From contig CBDCAW010000047.1 of the NCBI GenBank assembly GCA_965214025.1, positions 38,482 to 102,481 on the forward strand: a stretch of DNA of 64,000 nt, in the 5' to 3' direction. The position numbers and the translations under genes are program-made. The notes beneath the pieces were generated by a model. That model was given only the letters and a program-made list of their open reading frames with translations, was not told the origin of the DNA and ran no database searches. The first letter of the stretch is position 1. Each line of letters begins with the position of its first letter. This DNA comes from Granulosicoccus sp965214025 (lineage in GTDB: Bacteria; Pseudomonadota; Gammaproteobacteria; Granulosicoccales; Granulosicoccaceae). Below, piece by piece: positions 54,731 through 63,309 of this stretch.

Positions 54731-55428
54731 CAGTGGTTCACCTCATCGTGCCGCGCACCGGACGGTATCTGGTCATTCCGACCGACGCTGCCTTGCGAAA
54801 GCACCAACCGCGGGTAGTCGAAGGTGTCGAGCAACCCCTCATCGTGAGTGGCGAACACCACCGTCACACCGGACGCGTTGAACTGCATGAGCAGGCGCAT
54901 GATGTCGACACTGATCTCGCCATCCAGATTGCCGGTGGGCTCATCGGCCAACAGCAGGCGCGGTCGGGCAACCACGGCGCGAGCGATACCGACCCGCTGT
55001 TGCTCACCGCCGGACAAGGACACCGGATCGCTGAATGCCTTGCTCAGCAGACCGGTCTTCTGCAGGGCGGCACTGACCCGCTTCTGGATATCGCTGTATG
55101 AATAACGACCGATGATCAGCGGCAGGGCCACATTGTCGAACACGTGCCGATCGTACAGCAGCTGGTTGTCTTGAAACACGATGCCCATCTGCTGGCGCAG
55201 TGCATTTTCCTGGCTCGGCACGAGGGTGGAGTAGTCGATATCGCCGACGCTGATCCTTCCGGCCGTGGGCCGGACCAGCCGCGCCAGCAACCGCAGCAAC
55301 GAGCTCTTGCCGGCGCCGGAGTGGCCGGTGAGGAATGTGAACGAGCCGGCATCCAGCTCGAACGACACCTCCTTCAGGGCGAACAGGCCGGGCTTGTATT
55401 CCAGCGAGACTTGATCGAAACGGATCAT
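54730..55428 (-). CDS. ftsE: Cell division ATP-binding protein FtsE
   Basis: A 232-residue ABC ATPase: Walker A GHSGAGKSSLL, signature LSGGEQQRVGIARA and Walker B RLLLADEPTGNLD are intact. It drives FtsX conformational change. It lies 32 nt after ftsY and overlaps ftsX by one base, the standard ftsYEX-rpoH order. Confidence 0.97.
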   Translation of the reverse strand: MIRFDQVSLEYKPGLFALKEVSFELDAGSFTFLTGHSGAGKSSLLRLLARLVRPTAGRISVGDIDYSTLVPSQENALRQQMGIVFQDNQLLYDRHVFDNVALPLIIGRYSYSDIQKRVSAALQKTGLLSKAFSDPVSLSGGEQQRVGIARAVVARPRLLLADEPTGNLDGEISVDIMRLLMQFNASGVTVVFATHDEGLLDTFDYPRLVLSQGSVGRNDQIPSGARHDEVNH

Positions 55429-55460
55429 GGCAGGAAGCGCGCGCAGGGGTGTGTCATGAG

Positions 55461-56456
55461 TCAGCTGACGGGCGTCGGCTCGGCGGCGCCCGTGGCCATC
55501 AGAGCATCGACGAACCTGCCGGCCTCGAACACTTCCAGGTCGTTGACCTTCTCGCCCACACCGATGAAGCGGATCGGCACACCGAGCTTGCTGGCCACCG
55601 AGAAGATCACGCCGCCCTTGGCGGTGCCGTCGAGCTTGGTGATCACGATGCCCGACAGCGCCATCACGGCGTTGAACTGCTCAGCCTGGTTCAGCGCATT
55701 CTGGCCGGTACCGCCATCGAGCACGATCAGGGTTTCGTGCGGCGCATCCGGATCGAGCCGGCCCAGCACCCGCTTGACCTTCTTCAGCTCATCCATCAGC
55801 CCTCCCTGCGTGTGCAGGCGTCCGGCCGTATCGGCGATCAGCACATCGATGCCACGGGCCTTTGCCGACTGCAGGGCGTCGAAGATCACCGATGCCGAAT
55901 CGGCCCCGCTGCCCTGGCTGATCACCGCCACCGAATTGCGCTCACCCCAGCTCTGCAGCTGCTCCACCGCGGCGGCCCGGAAGGTGTCACCCGCCGCCAG
56001 CATCACACTCTTGCCACCTTCCTGAAGTTGACGGGCAAGCTTGCCGATGGTGGTGGTCTTGCCGGAGCCGTTCACCCCGATGACCAGGATCACGAACGGC
56101 TGATCACTGTCGGGAATTTCCAGCGGCTGCTCCACCGGTGAGAGCAATGCGACGAGTTCGTCGCGCAAGGCTTCGCGCAAGGCGTCCGAATCTGCAACCT
56201 GCGAGCGGGCCACTTTCTCATTGAGGGCCTTCATAATCCGCGTGGTCGCATCGACGCCGACATCCGCCATGATCAACTGGCTTTCCAACTCTTCGAGCAG
56301 GTCGGCATCGATGGGCTTGTTGCCGAGCAGGAAATCGAGCAGATTGTCGCGGAAGCGCGAGCGGGTGCGGGTCAGCTTCTGTTCGAGTTCGACGCCTTCG
56401 TCCGGCTCGCTGGCACGTTCGGCCTTCTGGCGTTTGAGAAAACTGAAGATCCCCAT
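55461..56456 (-). CDS. ftsY: Signal recognition particle receptor FtsY
   Basis: A 331-residue SRP receptor GTPase, targeting ribosomes to the membrane. It has the NG domains: G1 GVNGSGKTTTIGKLA, DTFRAAAVEQLQ, DTAGRLHTQ, and TKLDGTAKGG. The N-terminal acidic A domain found in E. coli is reduced to a short basic start (MGIFSFLKRQKAER). ATG 56456 has AGGA 5-8 nt upstream; the longer ORF to 56792 crosses into the rsmD promoter side. Confidence 0.96.
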   Translation of the reverse strand: MGIFSFLKRQKAERASEPDEGVELEQKLTRTRSRFRDNLLDFLLGNKPIDADLLEELESQLIMADVGVDATTRIMKALNEKVARSQVADSDALREALRDELVALLSPVEQPLEIPDSDQPFVILVIGVNGSGKTTTIGKLARQLQEGGKSVMLAAGDTFRAAAVEQLQSWGERNSVAVISQGSGADSASVIFDALQSAKARGIDVLIADTAGRLHTQGGLMDELKKVKRVLGRLDPDAPHETLIVLDGGTGQNALNQAEQFNAVMALSGIVITKLDGTAKGGVIFSVASKLGVPIRFIGVGEKVNDLEVFEAGRFVDALMATGAAEPTPVS

Positions 56457-56640
56457 GACAGTCCTGGTTGAAGATGGGCCTGGTCGGAAAACGGGCCTAC
56501 GGCCCGTCGTTGATCGGCCCAAGGGCGTTGGCGGCGGAACGTTGCCGTGCAGAGCGCCTGATGAGCCTTGAATTATCAGGGATTGACAGCCCTGCCCATC
56601 CCACGCCGAATGACGTCGACCGGTGTATCGTAGCATCCGA

Positions 56641-57540
56641 ATGAAGCCGAATTTTCCACCAGATACCCGTCGTCGCCGACGAGGCCGCAGACGTGGTGTC
56701 GTGTCTGCGGATGCGCCCAGGCGTGTGTCTACGGATGCGCCCAGGCGTGTGTCTGCGGATGCGTCCGGACGAGTGTCTTCCAACATGCGCACACCTGGGT
56801 CTGTCGACGCGCCGGATCGAGTCTCGACGGGGGCGCCTCAACGCGTGCGCATCATCGCCGGCGACTGGGGCGGTCGATGGCTCGATGTGGTCGATGCCCC
56901 GGGCCTGCGCCCGACCGGCAACCGGGTGCGTGAAACGCTCTTCAACTGGCTGCAGATGCACGTGCCGGGTGCCCGTTGCCTCGACCTGTTCGCGGGCTCG
57001 GGTGCGCTCGGCCTTGAAGCGGCTTCGCGGGGTGCAGCGCAGGTCACACTGGTGGAACGAGAGCCGCGTGTGATCGAAAACCTGAGGCAGCAACTCGTGC
57101 GGTTTGGAGAGTCCGTGCCGAGTTCACGAGCGGGTTCGCTTGCTAGGTCGAGTCATCGAGCAGGCTCGCTCGTTGAGTCGAGCGCCCGAGCAGGCTTGCT
57201 TGCTGGTACGTCTGGCATCGATGAGCACTCTGGTACGGACGCGCGCGTAGTGCTCATGAATAGTGACGGTCATGCCTTTCTGGCCCAATGCGACACAAGC
57301 TTCGATCTCGTGTTTCTCGACCCGCCGTTCGATGCATGGTCGGGTGATGTGGCCTGGTTGTCGGATCTGCTGTCAGCTGTGCATGGTGTACTGGCGGACG
57401 TTGCCAGGGTTTATCTGGAATCGCCCGCCAGCTTCGGCGGCGAGAGCCTGGTGCCGGCGGGCTGGGAGGTGATGCGCCAGCGTGTCTATGGTGAAGTGAT
57501 GGCGACCCTCTACGAAGTGAACTCGCCCAGCGGTTCGTGA
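56641..57540 (+). CDS. rsmD: 16S rRNA (guanine966-N2)-methyltransferase RsmD
   Basis: A 299-residue protein with the RsmD core starting at VRIIAGDWGGRWLDV. SAM motif I is LDLFAGSGALGLEA and the catalytic DPPF is at 227-230. It methylates G966 of 16S rRNA. RsmD is usually near 190-200 residues; here a basic, repetitive N-terminal extension of about 70 residues (three 8-residue units at 21-44) and an internal insertion (three 10-residue units at 162-191) account for the excess. Both are encoded by in-frame DNA tandem repeats. Divergent from ftsY, as is usual. Confidence 0.92.
   Translation: MKPNFPPDTRRRRRGRRRGVVSADAPRRVSTDAPRRVSADASGRVSSNMRTPGSVDAPDRVSTGAPQRVRIIAGDWGGRWLDVVDAPGLRPTGNRVRETLFNWLQMHVPGARCLDLFAGSGALGLEAASRGAAQVTLVEREPRVIENLRQQLVRFGESVPSSRAGSLARSSHRAGSLVESSARAGLLAGTSGIDEHSGTDARVVLMNSDGHAFLAQCDTSFDLVFLDPPFDAWSGDVAWLSDLLSAVHGVLADVARVYLESPASFGGESLVPAGWEVMRQRVYGEVMATLYEVNSPSGS
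56701..56772 (+). repeat. Three 24-nt tandem repeats in the rsmD N-terminal extension
   Basis: Contiguous units 56701-56724, 56725-56748 and 56749-56772, each starting GTGTCTRCGGATGCG. The first two differ at one base; the third is more diverged. In frame they encode VS(A/T)DA(P/S)-type octapeptides. Confidence 0.9.
57124..57213 (+). repeat. Three 30-nt tandem repeats inserted within rsmD
   Basis: Units 57124-57153, 57154-57183 and 57184-57213 share CGAGCAGGCTYGCT. They encode three decapeptides of the form xRAGxLxxxS, placed between the SAM-binding half and the catalytic half of RsmD. Confidence 0.85.
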
Positions 57541-57775
57541 TCGGTGAGGCGAAGCGATCGGTCAGCTCAGTGATCTCCCTTGTGGATGATGATGCCGAAC
57601 GGGTCATCACCAGCCAGGAGGTCCACTCAGTACGTCGTTTCAGCATGCTGTATGCGACGCAAAATAACGTGAACGAATGTGGCTTGAAAACTGAATCCAG
57701 TGTAATTGCATTGCAACATTTTGCTCTTTCCCGCACACTGCCGACTAGTCAATGGCGGCAGGCCGAGGAGTGGAC

Positions 57776-58264
57776 GTGAAGGCTATCTACCCTGGAACCT
57801 TTGATCCGATGACGGTCGGGCATATCGACGTGGCTCACCGTGCCAGTCGGATGTTCGAATCGGTGGTCGTGGCGGTTGCAGCCAGCACCCACAAGCAACC
57901 GTTCTTCACGCTGGACCAGCGTGTATCGATGGCCAGAGCCATCCTGAAGGATCTGCCCAACGTGACGGTCGAGCCGTTCAACGCCTTGCTGGTGAATTTC
58001 GCTGATAAGGTCGGTGCTCGCGTCATCGTGCGTGGCCTGCGCGCTATTTCAGATTTCGAGTTCGAAGTCCAGGTGGCGGGCGTCAACCGGCACCTGTCAC
58101 CCAAGCTGGAAACCATTTTCATAGCCGCCTCCCAGGATTACACCTTTCTCTCGTCGAGCATCGTGCGGGAAGTGGCGAGGCATGAGGGCGACGTCAGCGA
58201 GTTCGTGCATCCGGTCGTCGTGGAGGCATTCGCCGAACGGCGGCGCTTGGATGCAGGTTCCTGA
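57776..58264 (+). CDS. coaD: Phosphopantetheine adenylyltransferase
   Basis: A 162-residue CoaD making dephospho-CoA from pantetheine phosphate and ATP. The nucleotidyltransferase motif YPGTFDPMTVGHIDVAHRA, RGLRAISDFEFE and the late SSSIVRE are intact. GTG 57776 is chosen: GAGGAG lies 5 nt upstream and it gives the family start VKAIYPG. Unlike Pseudomonas-type order, ferredoxin and mutM follow only after four accessory genes. Confidence 0.96.
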   Translation: MKAIYPGTFDPMTVGHIDVAHRASRMFESVVVAVAASTHKQPFFTLDQRVSMARAILKDLPNVTVEPFNALLVNFADKVGARVIVRGLRAISDFEFEVQVAGVNRHLSPKLETIFIAASQDYTFLSSSIVREVARHEGDVSEFVHPVVVEAFAERRRLDAGS

Positions 58265-58270
58265 GAGCCA

Positions 58271-59212
58271 GTGAACATCTGTCTTGCAGAGGTTTACAAA
58301 CACGCGGATATTCCGCGTCTGGCCGGCGAACTCGGTGTTGCCAACGATCAAGATCCTATAGTTCTGGACATGCGCAGTCTGAGGTATATCGAACTGTCGC
58401 CCTTGTGTTTCTTGCTGGGAAAGGTCTTCGGCTGGAAACAAGCCTCCAAGATGGTAATTGCCGAGGTGGGAGATTTGCCCGGCTGTCTCCCGTACATGCA
58501 GCGCATGAACTTTTTCGAGCATTGGGGTTACCAGTTGCCCGAAGCGTTTCAGCGCCATCCTCCCGGGCACCATTTCCGTGAAATCGACAAGATCGAGCGA
58601 GGATGTTCGGACCGGCAGGCCGTGAATCTGGCTTCCGATCTTGCCGAGTGTCTCGCTCCGAGTAGCGAGGACAGTCAGTACGCTCATGCTCTGGAGTACG
58701 CGCTATCCGAGATTGTCCTGAATGTGGCGCAGCATGCCCGAGGTGCAGGCTTTGTCGGCGCCCAGCACTACCGTACGACTGGAATCACGCAGATTGTCGT
58801 AGCTGATGCCGGTATTGGAATACGCGGAAGTTTCAAGCTAGCGGAGTCACCTGTTTGCATGCGGATAGACAGTGATCAGGATGCGATCGAAGTTGCTCTC
58901 GAAGGCCAGGTCTCGAGCACATCACATTTTTTCGGCCCAGGCTTGGGAGATAACGACAACCAAGGCGTAGGGCTGACGCTGATGACCGAGGTGGCAAGGA
59001 GCATCGGTGGGCAGTACACTGTCTTCTCGGGAACAGGCGCTGTTTCGGAGAGTGGCGGGATGGCACTGTCCGAGGCTCAAGGATACAAGGGAACGTTTTG
59101 TGCATTCTCACTGTCCAGGAAGCGCCTGAACCGGTTTAACGAGCACTTGGAAGCCGCCAAACGAAAGATTGTGGACGGCAACACGGACAGATTCGAGGGC
59201 ATGTTCAAATGA
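58271..59212 (+). CDS. STAS-like / GHKL ATPase protein
   Basis: A 313-residue protein. The first 110 residues have STAS-like character (VLDMRSLRYIELSPLCFLL). The second half is a GHKL-type ATPase related to anti-sigma kinases: N-box ALSEIVLNVAQHARG (E147, N151), G1 box DAGIGIRG, and G2-like NQGVGLTLM. It probably binds ATP and phosphorylates or senses a partner; that partner may be the DUF4325 protein whose start overlaps its stop as ATGA. Base composition is visibly lower in GC than the neighbours, suggesting transfer. It follows coaD by 6 nt. No exact function is known to me. Confidence 0.75.
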   Translation: MNICLAEVYKHADIPRLAGELGVANDQDPIVLDMRSLRYIELSPLCFLLGKVFGWKQASKMVIAEVGDLPGCLPYMQRMNFFEHWGYQLPEAFQRHPPGHHFREIDKIERGCSDRQAVNLASDLAECLAPSSEDSQYAHALEYALSEIVLNVAQHARGAGFVGAQHYRTTGITQIVVADAGIGIRGSFKLAESPVCMRIDSDQDAIEVALEGQVSSTSHFFGPGLGDNDNQGVGLTLMTEVARSIGGQYTVFSGTGAVSESGGMALSEAQGYKGTFCAFSLSRKRLNRFNEHLEAAKRKIVDGNTDRFEGMFK

Positions 59213-59535
59213 GCACAGCAAAAATGTTCAAAGTAGCGATGCAGGAGCGATTTGGTCACTTTTGTGGCGCCGGAAGTCAGGCGGTCGAACTGCTTAGATC
59301 AGAGGTGTACCCGCATCTTGATGGCGGAGGGGTGGTAGAGTTCGACTTCAATGCCGTGCGTAACATGAACAGCTCTTTCGGAAACGCATTGTTCGCTAAT
59401 CTGGTCAGACGCTACGGTGATGACGTCGTGTGCAGCGTGAAGATCACGAATGCTAAACCAAACATTCGATCTGAAATTCTTTCGTCTTTGTCTCTGGGAA
59501 GCTCCGACTCGTCAGGTCGGAGGGCAGAAGCCTAG
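59209..59535 (+). CDS. STAS-like DUF4325 protein
   Basis: A 108-residue protein with the STAS-like alternation of strands and helices: VVEFDFNAVRNMNSSFGNALFANLVRR includes the N-S-S-F box typical of DUF4325. Its start overlaps the GHKL ATPase stop by four bases, as for a cognate switch pair (anti-anti-sigma-like). The last 15 residues are Ser-rich. Role unknown. Confidence 0.75.
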   Translation: MSTAKMFKVAMQERFGHFCGAGSQAVELLRSEVYPHLDGGGVVEFDFNAVRNMNSSFGNALFANLVRRYGDDVVCSVKITNAKPNIRSEILSSLSLGSSDSSGRRAEA

Positions 59536-59559
59536 ACTAACTGTTGAACCAGGGCTCAT

Positions 59560-60657
59560 CTATTCCTCTGCACTTTTCGGTGCATGCATGGCGAGCCGGC
59601 GCCATACGTCCACTTCGCAGAAATCCTCCACCATCCCGTACGGGTAGGGCGGCAGCCCCGGTGCCGACACCCGGTTCAGGGCGGCAAGGCTTTCGTCGTC
59701 GAGTTCGAGGTCGGCAGCGCCGAGGTTGTCGGTGAGCTGCTTCAGCGTACGTGCGCCGAGCAGCACCGAGACCACCGCCGGGCGTGATCGCAACCATGCC
59801 AGCGCCACGTGTGCGAGAGGGCGGCCGAGCCGTTCGGCCACGGTATGTAGAACGTCGAGAATGGCGAAGGTACGCTCCGAGTTGCGCCTGTCATAGGCCT
59901 CGACGCCGCGTTCCGGATTCTCACCGAGGCGGCTGGCTCCGACCGGGTGTTGGTTCCTGCGGTACTTGCCGGTCAGCCACCCTCCGCCCAGCGGTGACCA
60001 GGGCGTGAGTCCGATTTGTTCCTCGAGACAACAGGGCAGCACTTCGAGTTCGATACCCCGATCGAGCAGGTTGTACTGCGGCTGCAGCGCAACCGGTACG
60101 GGAAGACCTTCGTGACGAGCGGTGGTGACGATGCGCTGCAGTTGCCAGCCGGTCAGGTTGGACCAGCCGACATGGTGAATCTTGCCGCGTGCGACGAGGT
60201 CGCCGAGCGTTTCAAGGGTCTGGGCGACGGGCGTGTGTACATCCCAGCCATGCACGAAATAGAGGTCGATAGCGTCGAGGCCGAGGCGCCCGAGACTGCC
60301 CTCGAGTGCTCGCGTCAGCGAACGCCTCGACGCGCCGTGGGAACCAGCAATGGCACCGAAGCGTCCTTTCGTCGATAGTACGAGATCATCGATGCTGCCG
60401 CGCTGCTCGATCCAGCGGCCGATGATGCGCTCGGACTCGCCCTCGCTATACACGTCAGCGGTGTCGATGAAAGATCCGCCGTGCCGGACAAAGGCATCGA
60501 GCTGCTCGTGTGCGACTCCCTGGTCGGTCTCGGTGCCGAAAGTCATCGTGCCAAGCCCGAGCCACGACACCAGAGGGCCGCCTCGACCCAGGGTGGAGCC
60601 GTGCATCGTCGCCGGGCGATCCGACCTGCGTGTTGACTGCGTAGCGCTGTGGGTCAT
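59560..60657 (-). CDS. Aldo/keto reductase
   Basis: A 365-residue NADPH-dependent reductase of the AKR superfamily. The catalytic tetrad is D65, Y70, K97 and H136 (DTADVY, STKG, YFVHGWD). The late nucleotide-binding segment is VVSVLLGARTLKQLTDNL. It lies divergent from a LysR gene that probably controls it. The substrate is not evident. Confidence 0.9.
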   Translation of the reverse strand: MTHSATQSTRRSDRPATMHGSTLGRGGPLVSWLGLGTMTFGTETDQGVAHEQLDAFVRHGGSFIDTADVYSEGESERIIGRWIEQRGSIDDLVLSTKGRFGAIAGSHGASRRSLTRALEGSLGRLGLDAIDLYFVHGWDVHTPVAQTLETLGDLVARGKIHHVGWSNLTGWQLQRIVTTARHEGLPVPVALQPQYNLLDRGIELEVLPCCLEEQIGLTPWSPLGGGWLTGKYRRNQHPVGASRLGENPERGVEAYDRRNSERTFAILDVLHTVAERLGRPLAHVALAWLRSRPAVVSVLLGARTLKQLTDNLGAADLELDDESLAALNRVSAPGLPPYPYGMVEDFCEVDVWRRLAMHAPKSAEE

Positions 60658-60797
60658 GCGATTCTCCTGGCAATGGGTGAGGCGACGTCTTGTTCGATCC
60701 GCAGCCGATGGCGGCTATTCGACGTGTGGCGACGCTGTTGAACAGGGTAGAAACTCACGTGCTGAATGGGAACACGTCGAAACGAGAACCCTTTTTC

Positions 60798-61613
60798 ATG
60801 AGTGAAAACCTCCTGAGTTGGAACGATCTCGCGCTCTTTCTTGCCGTTGCCCATGAAGGTGGGCTCTCGGCTGCGAGCAAGACGACCGGGCGCAGCGCCG
60901 CTACCCTGGGGCGCCGTATGCTGGCCCTGGAGCGGGCGCTGGGTGAGGACTTGTTCGTGCGCCACAACCATGGCTACGAGTTGACCGACGCGGGCCGTGG
61001 GCTGCTGCCGGAACTCGAGACGATCGATACGCAGCTCGATCGTCTCTTCTCCGGCGCCCGACGCCTGCGGGCGCCCTCGGTAAAGGTGTCCGCCGGTACA
61101 TGGACGACCCTTGCGCTGCTCGATGATCTGGATCTCCTGCTCGGCGATCCACCGGATGTACGGCTGCAGTTCGTCTCCACCGAAGCGGTGCTCAGCATCT
61201 CGCGCCGAGAGGCCGTGATCGGCATTCGCAACGAACGGCCTGCCGATGAACGGCTTGCCCTGCGACGTCTTCGACCGGTGCACTTCGCGCCTTACGCCAC
61301 CGACAATGCCCCTGCTCGCTGGATTCAGTCGCTGGTCGATACGCCGTCTGCACGATGGGTGCGAAGCCTCGGAGCCGAGCCGATCGTCTGCGAGGTGAGC
61401 TCGCCGCGAAATGCACTGGATCTGGCGCTCGCCGGCCAAGGCGTGGCGGTGCTACCGACCTTCATCGGCGACATGAAACCCACGCTGAAACGGCGAGACG
61501 AGCCGATCGAGGCGCTCTCGCACGAACAGTGGATCGTGATCCACCCGGATGATCGTGAGCTACCGGAGGTGCGTCGTACCATCGACCGGCTCTACCAGGT
61601 GCTCGTCGTCTAA
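60798..61613 (+). CDS. LysR-family transcriptional regulator
   Basis: A 271-residue LysR regulator. The helix-turn-helix is WNDLALFLAVAHEGGLSAASKTTG, and SAATLGRRMLALERALGEDLF follows; the C-terminal effector domain is shortened and ends RRTIDRLYQVLVV. ATG 60798 (MSENLLSWND) is chosen since the upstream reading is not LysR-like. The divergent aldo/keto reductase gene is the likely target, with 140 nt of shared control region. Confidence 0.88.
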   Translation: MSENLLSWNDLALFLAVAHEGGLSAASKTTGRSAATLGRRMLALERALGEDLFVRHNHGYELTDAGRGLLPELETIDTQLDRLFSGARRLRAPSVKVSAGTWTTLALLDDLDLLLGDPPDVRLQFVSTEAVLSISRREAVIGIRNERPADERLALRRLRPVHFAPYATDNAPARWIQSLVDTPSARWVRSLGAEPIVCEVSSPRNALDLALAGQGVAVLPTFIGDMKPTLKRRDEPIEALSHEQWIVIHPDDRELPEVRRTIDRLYQVLVV

Positions 61614-61695
61614 CCGTGAAGGCGAGACTTGCAGCCGGCAGGCGCCAGCACCATGATATTGCCGTAGCGATTGAAATCCGGAGCCGGAACACCGC

Positions 61696-61947
61696 ATGGC
61701 ACTACTGATCACCGATGAATGCATCAATTGCGACGTGTGCGAGCCGGAGTGCCCCAACGATGCGATCTATCAGGGTGAGGAGATCTACGAGATTCACCCG
61801 CACCTGTGCACCGAGTGCGTCGGCCATCATCCCGAGTCGCAGTGTGTGGTGGTGTGCCCGGTGGATTGCATCCACGTCGATCCGGAAAACACGGAAACCC
61901 GACCGCAGCTGATGCTTAAATACGAGGGCTTGATGAAAGCGTCGTGA
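61696..61947 (+). CDS. YfhL-type 2[4Fe-4S] ferredoxin
   Basis: An 83-residue ferredoxin. Cluster cysteines are C9, C12, C15, C19 and C38, C41, C50, C54, C58, with the extra loop between C41 and C50 typical of YfhL/Allochromatium-type ferredoxins with low potential. Normally found between coaD and mutM; here it lies 3.4 kb from coaD. Confidence 0.95.
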   Translation: MALLITDECINCDVCEPECPNDAIYQGEEIYEIHPHLCTECVGHHPESQCVVVCPVDCIHVDPENTETRPQLMLKYEGLMKAS

Positions 61948-62050
61948 CGGCTCTTTCGCCAACCACTCATCACTCAGTACCGCCCCTGTATCCCGCACCG
62001 CGGACGTGTCGTGAAGTCCGCCGGTCCGGCAGGCGCATCACGGGCCGGCA

Positions 62051-62863
62051 TCAGCTCTGACACTTCGAACAGTAGAACGTCGAGCGCTGGCCGAGCGTGC
62101 GTTGGCTGATCTCGTTGCCACAGACCCTGCAGGGCTCCCCGGTACGGCCATACACGTATAGCGATTGCTTGAAGTAGCCCGGGTTGCCATCGCTGTTGAC
62201 GAAGTCTCTCAGTGTGGTGCCGCCTTGCTCAATGGATTGCTCAAGTACCTGCTTGATGGCGCGTACCAGGCGTACCGCATCGTTTCCGCTCAGGCGCCCG
62301 GCTGCCTTGCCGGGCCGGATACCCGCCAGGAACAGGGCCTCGCTGGCGTAGATGTTGCCGACGCCCACCACCACACGGCTGTTCATGACGAAGTTCTTGA
62401 TGGATACCTTGCGCTTGCGACTGCGGGCATGCAGGTAATCTGCCGAGAAATCGTCGGACAACGGCTCCGGCCCCAACAGCGCCAACAACGGATGAACCGG
62501 TGCATCCCTCGCTTGCCACAACAGGCAGCCAAAGCGGCGCGGGTCGTGAAAACGCAGCACTCGCCCATTCGACAGGAAGCACTCGACATGGTCGTGCAGG
62601 CGTCGCGGCTCGGCACGTTCGCACAGCCGCAGGCTGCCGGACATGCCCAGGTGCACGATCGCCTGACCCGCGTCGATACCGATCAGCAGGTACTTGCCGC
62701 GCCGCACCACAGACCTGATGGTCGCCCCCAGCAGCACTCCCACCTCCGGTGGTATCGGCCAACGCAGGGAATGCTGATGAATGGTCAGCTCGGTAACGCA
62801 CTGATTCACCAGCCACGGCTCGATGCCGCGGCGGGTGGTTTCGACTTCAGGAAGTTCGGGCAT
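62051..62863 (-). CDS. mutM: Formamidopyrimidine-DNA glycosylase
   Basis: A 270-residue MutM/Fpg, which removes 8-oxoguanine. The mature N-terminus PELPEVETTRRGI has catalytic P2 and E3; the helix-two-turn-helix includes GVGNIYASEALF, and the zinc finger is CRVCGN...YCSKC. ATG 62863 is required by the catalytic N-terminal proline. Convergent with the ferredoxin gene. Confidence 0.97.
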   Translation of the reverse strand: MPELPEVETTRRGIEPWLVNQCVTELTIHQHSLRWPIPPEVGVLLGATIRSVVRRGKYLLIGIDAGQAIVHLGMSGSLRLCERAEPRRLHDHVECFLSNGRVLRFHDPRRFGCLLWQARDAPVHPLLALLGPEPLSDDFSADYLHARSRKRKVSIKNFVMNSRVVVGVGNIYASEALFLAGIRPGKAAGRLSGNDAVRLVRAIKQVLEQSIEQGGTTLRDFVNSDGNPGYFKQSLYVYGRTGEPCRVCGNEISQRTLGQRSTFYCSKCQS

Positions 62864-63309
62864 GCACGGGTGTTCGTTGGCAGGTGCGGGAAGAGGGCCC
62901 CGGCCTGCTGGAATGGAAGCGTGTAGCGTAACGCCTTCGCTCGACTCCGGGGTGTGCCCGATACGCTTGATGAACTGGCGATGGACGTGATCCATACCGG
63001 GCTGCCGTGCGATAACGACAATTGAGATGACCTGGCAGCGGTGGCGATACGCGTTGGGATATCAGCCTGCGCGCAACCACTTCAGACTAAGGGGAATGAG
63101 TGAGATCACACTTGTATTTTATAGTAATTACCTTCCGGTTGCGATATGAGAAGTCCAGTGGAACCTACAATTCACAATAGTTCTGTAATTGTCTGAAATT
63201 CAGTCCTGCGGTGTTGGTTCTAAAACCGTGAACTATTGTGGCGCTCGGTTCGGGGTGTGCTTTGGCACCCTATACTTCTCATTCGAACCGACAACTGGAC
63301 CAATGGAAA
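62864..63309. other. Intergenic region between mutM and the DUF481 gene
   Basis: About 450 nt, AT-richer than the flanks from about 63100. No gene is supported. It holds the two arms of an 11-bp inverted repeat and a possible -10 (TATACT near 63271) for the DUF481 gene. Confidence 0.5.
63173..63240. repeat. 11-bp inverted repeat with 46-nt spacer
   Basis: CACAATAGTTC (63173-63183) and GAACTATTGTG (63230-63240) are exact reverse complements. They lie about 70-140 nt before the DUF481 start and could form an RNA stem, a looped operator, or the remains of an insertion. Confidence 0.7.
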
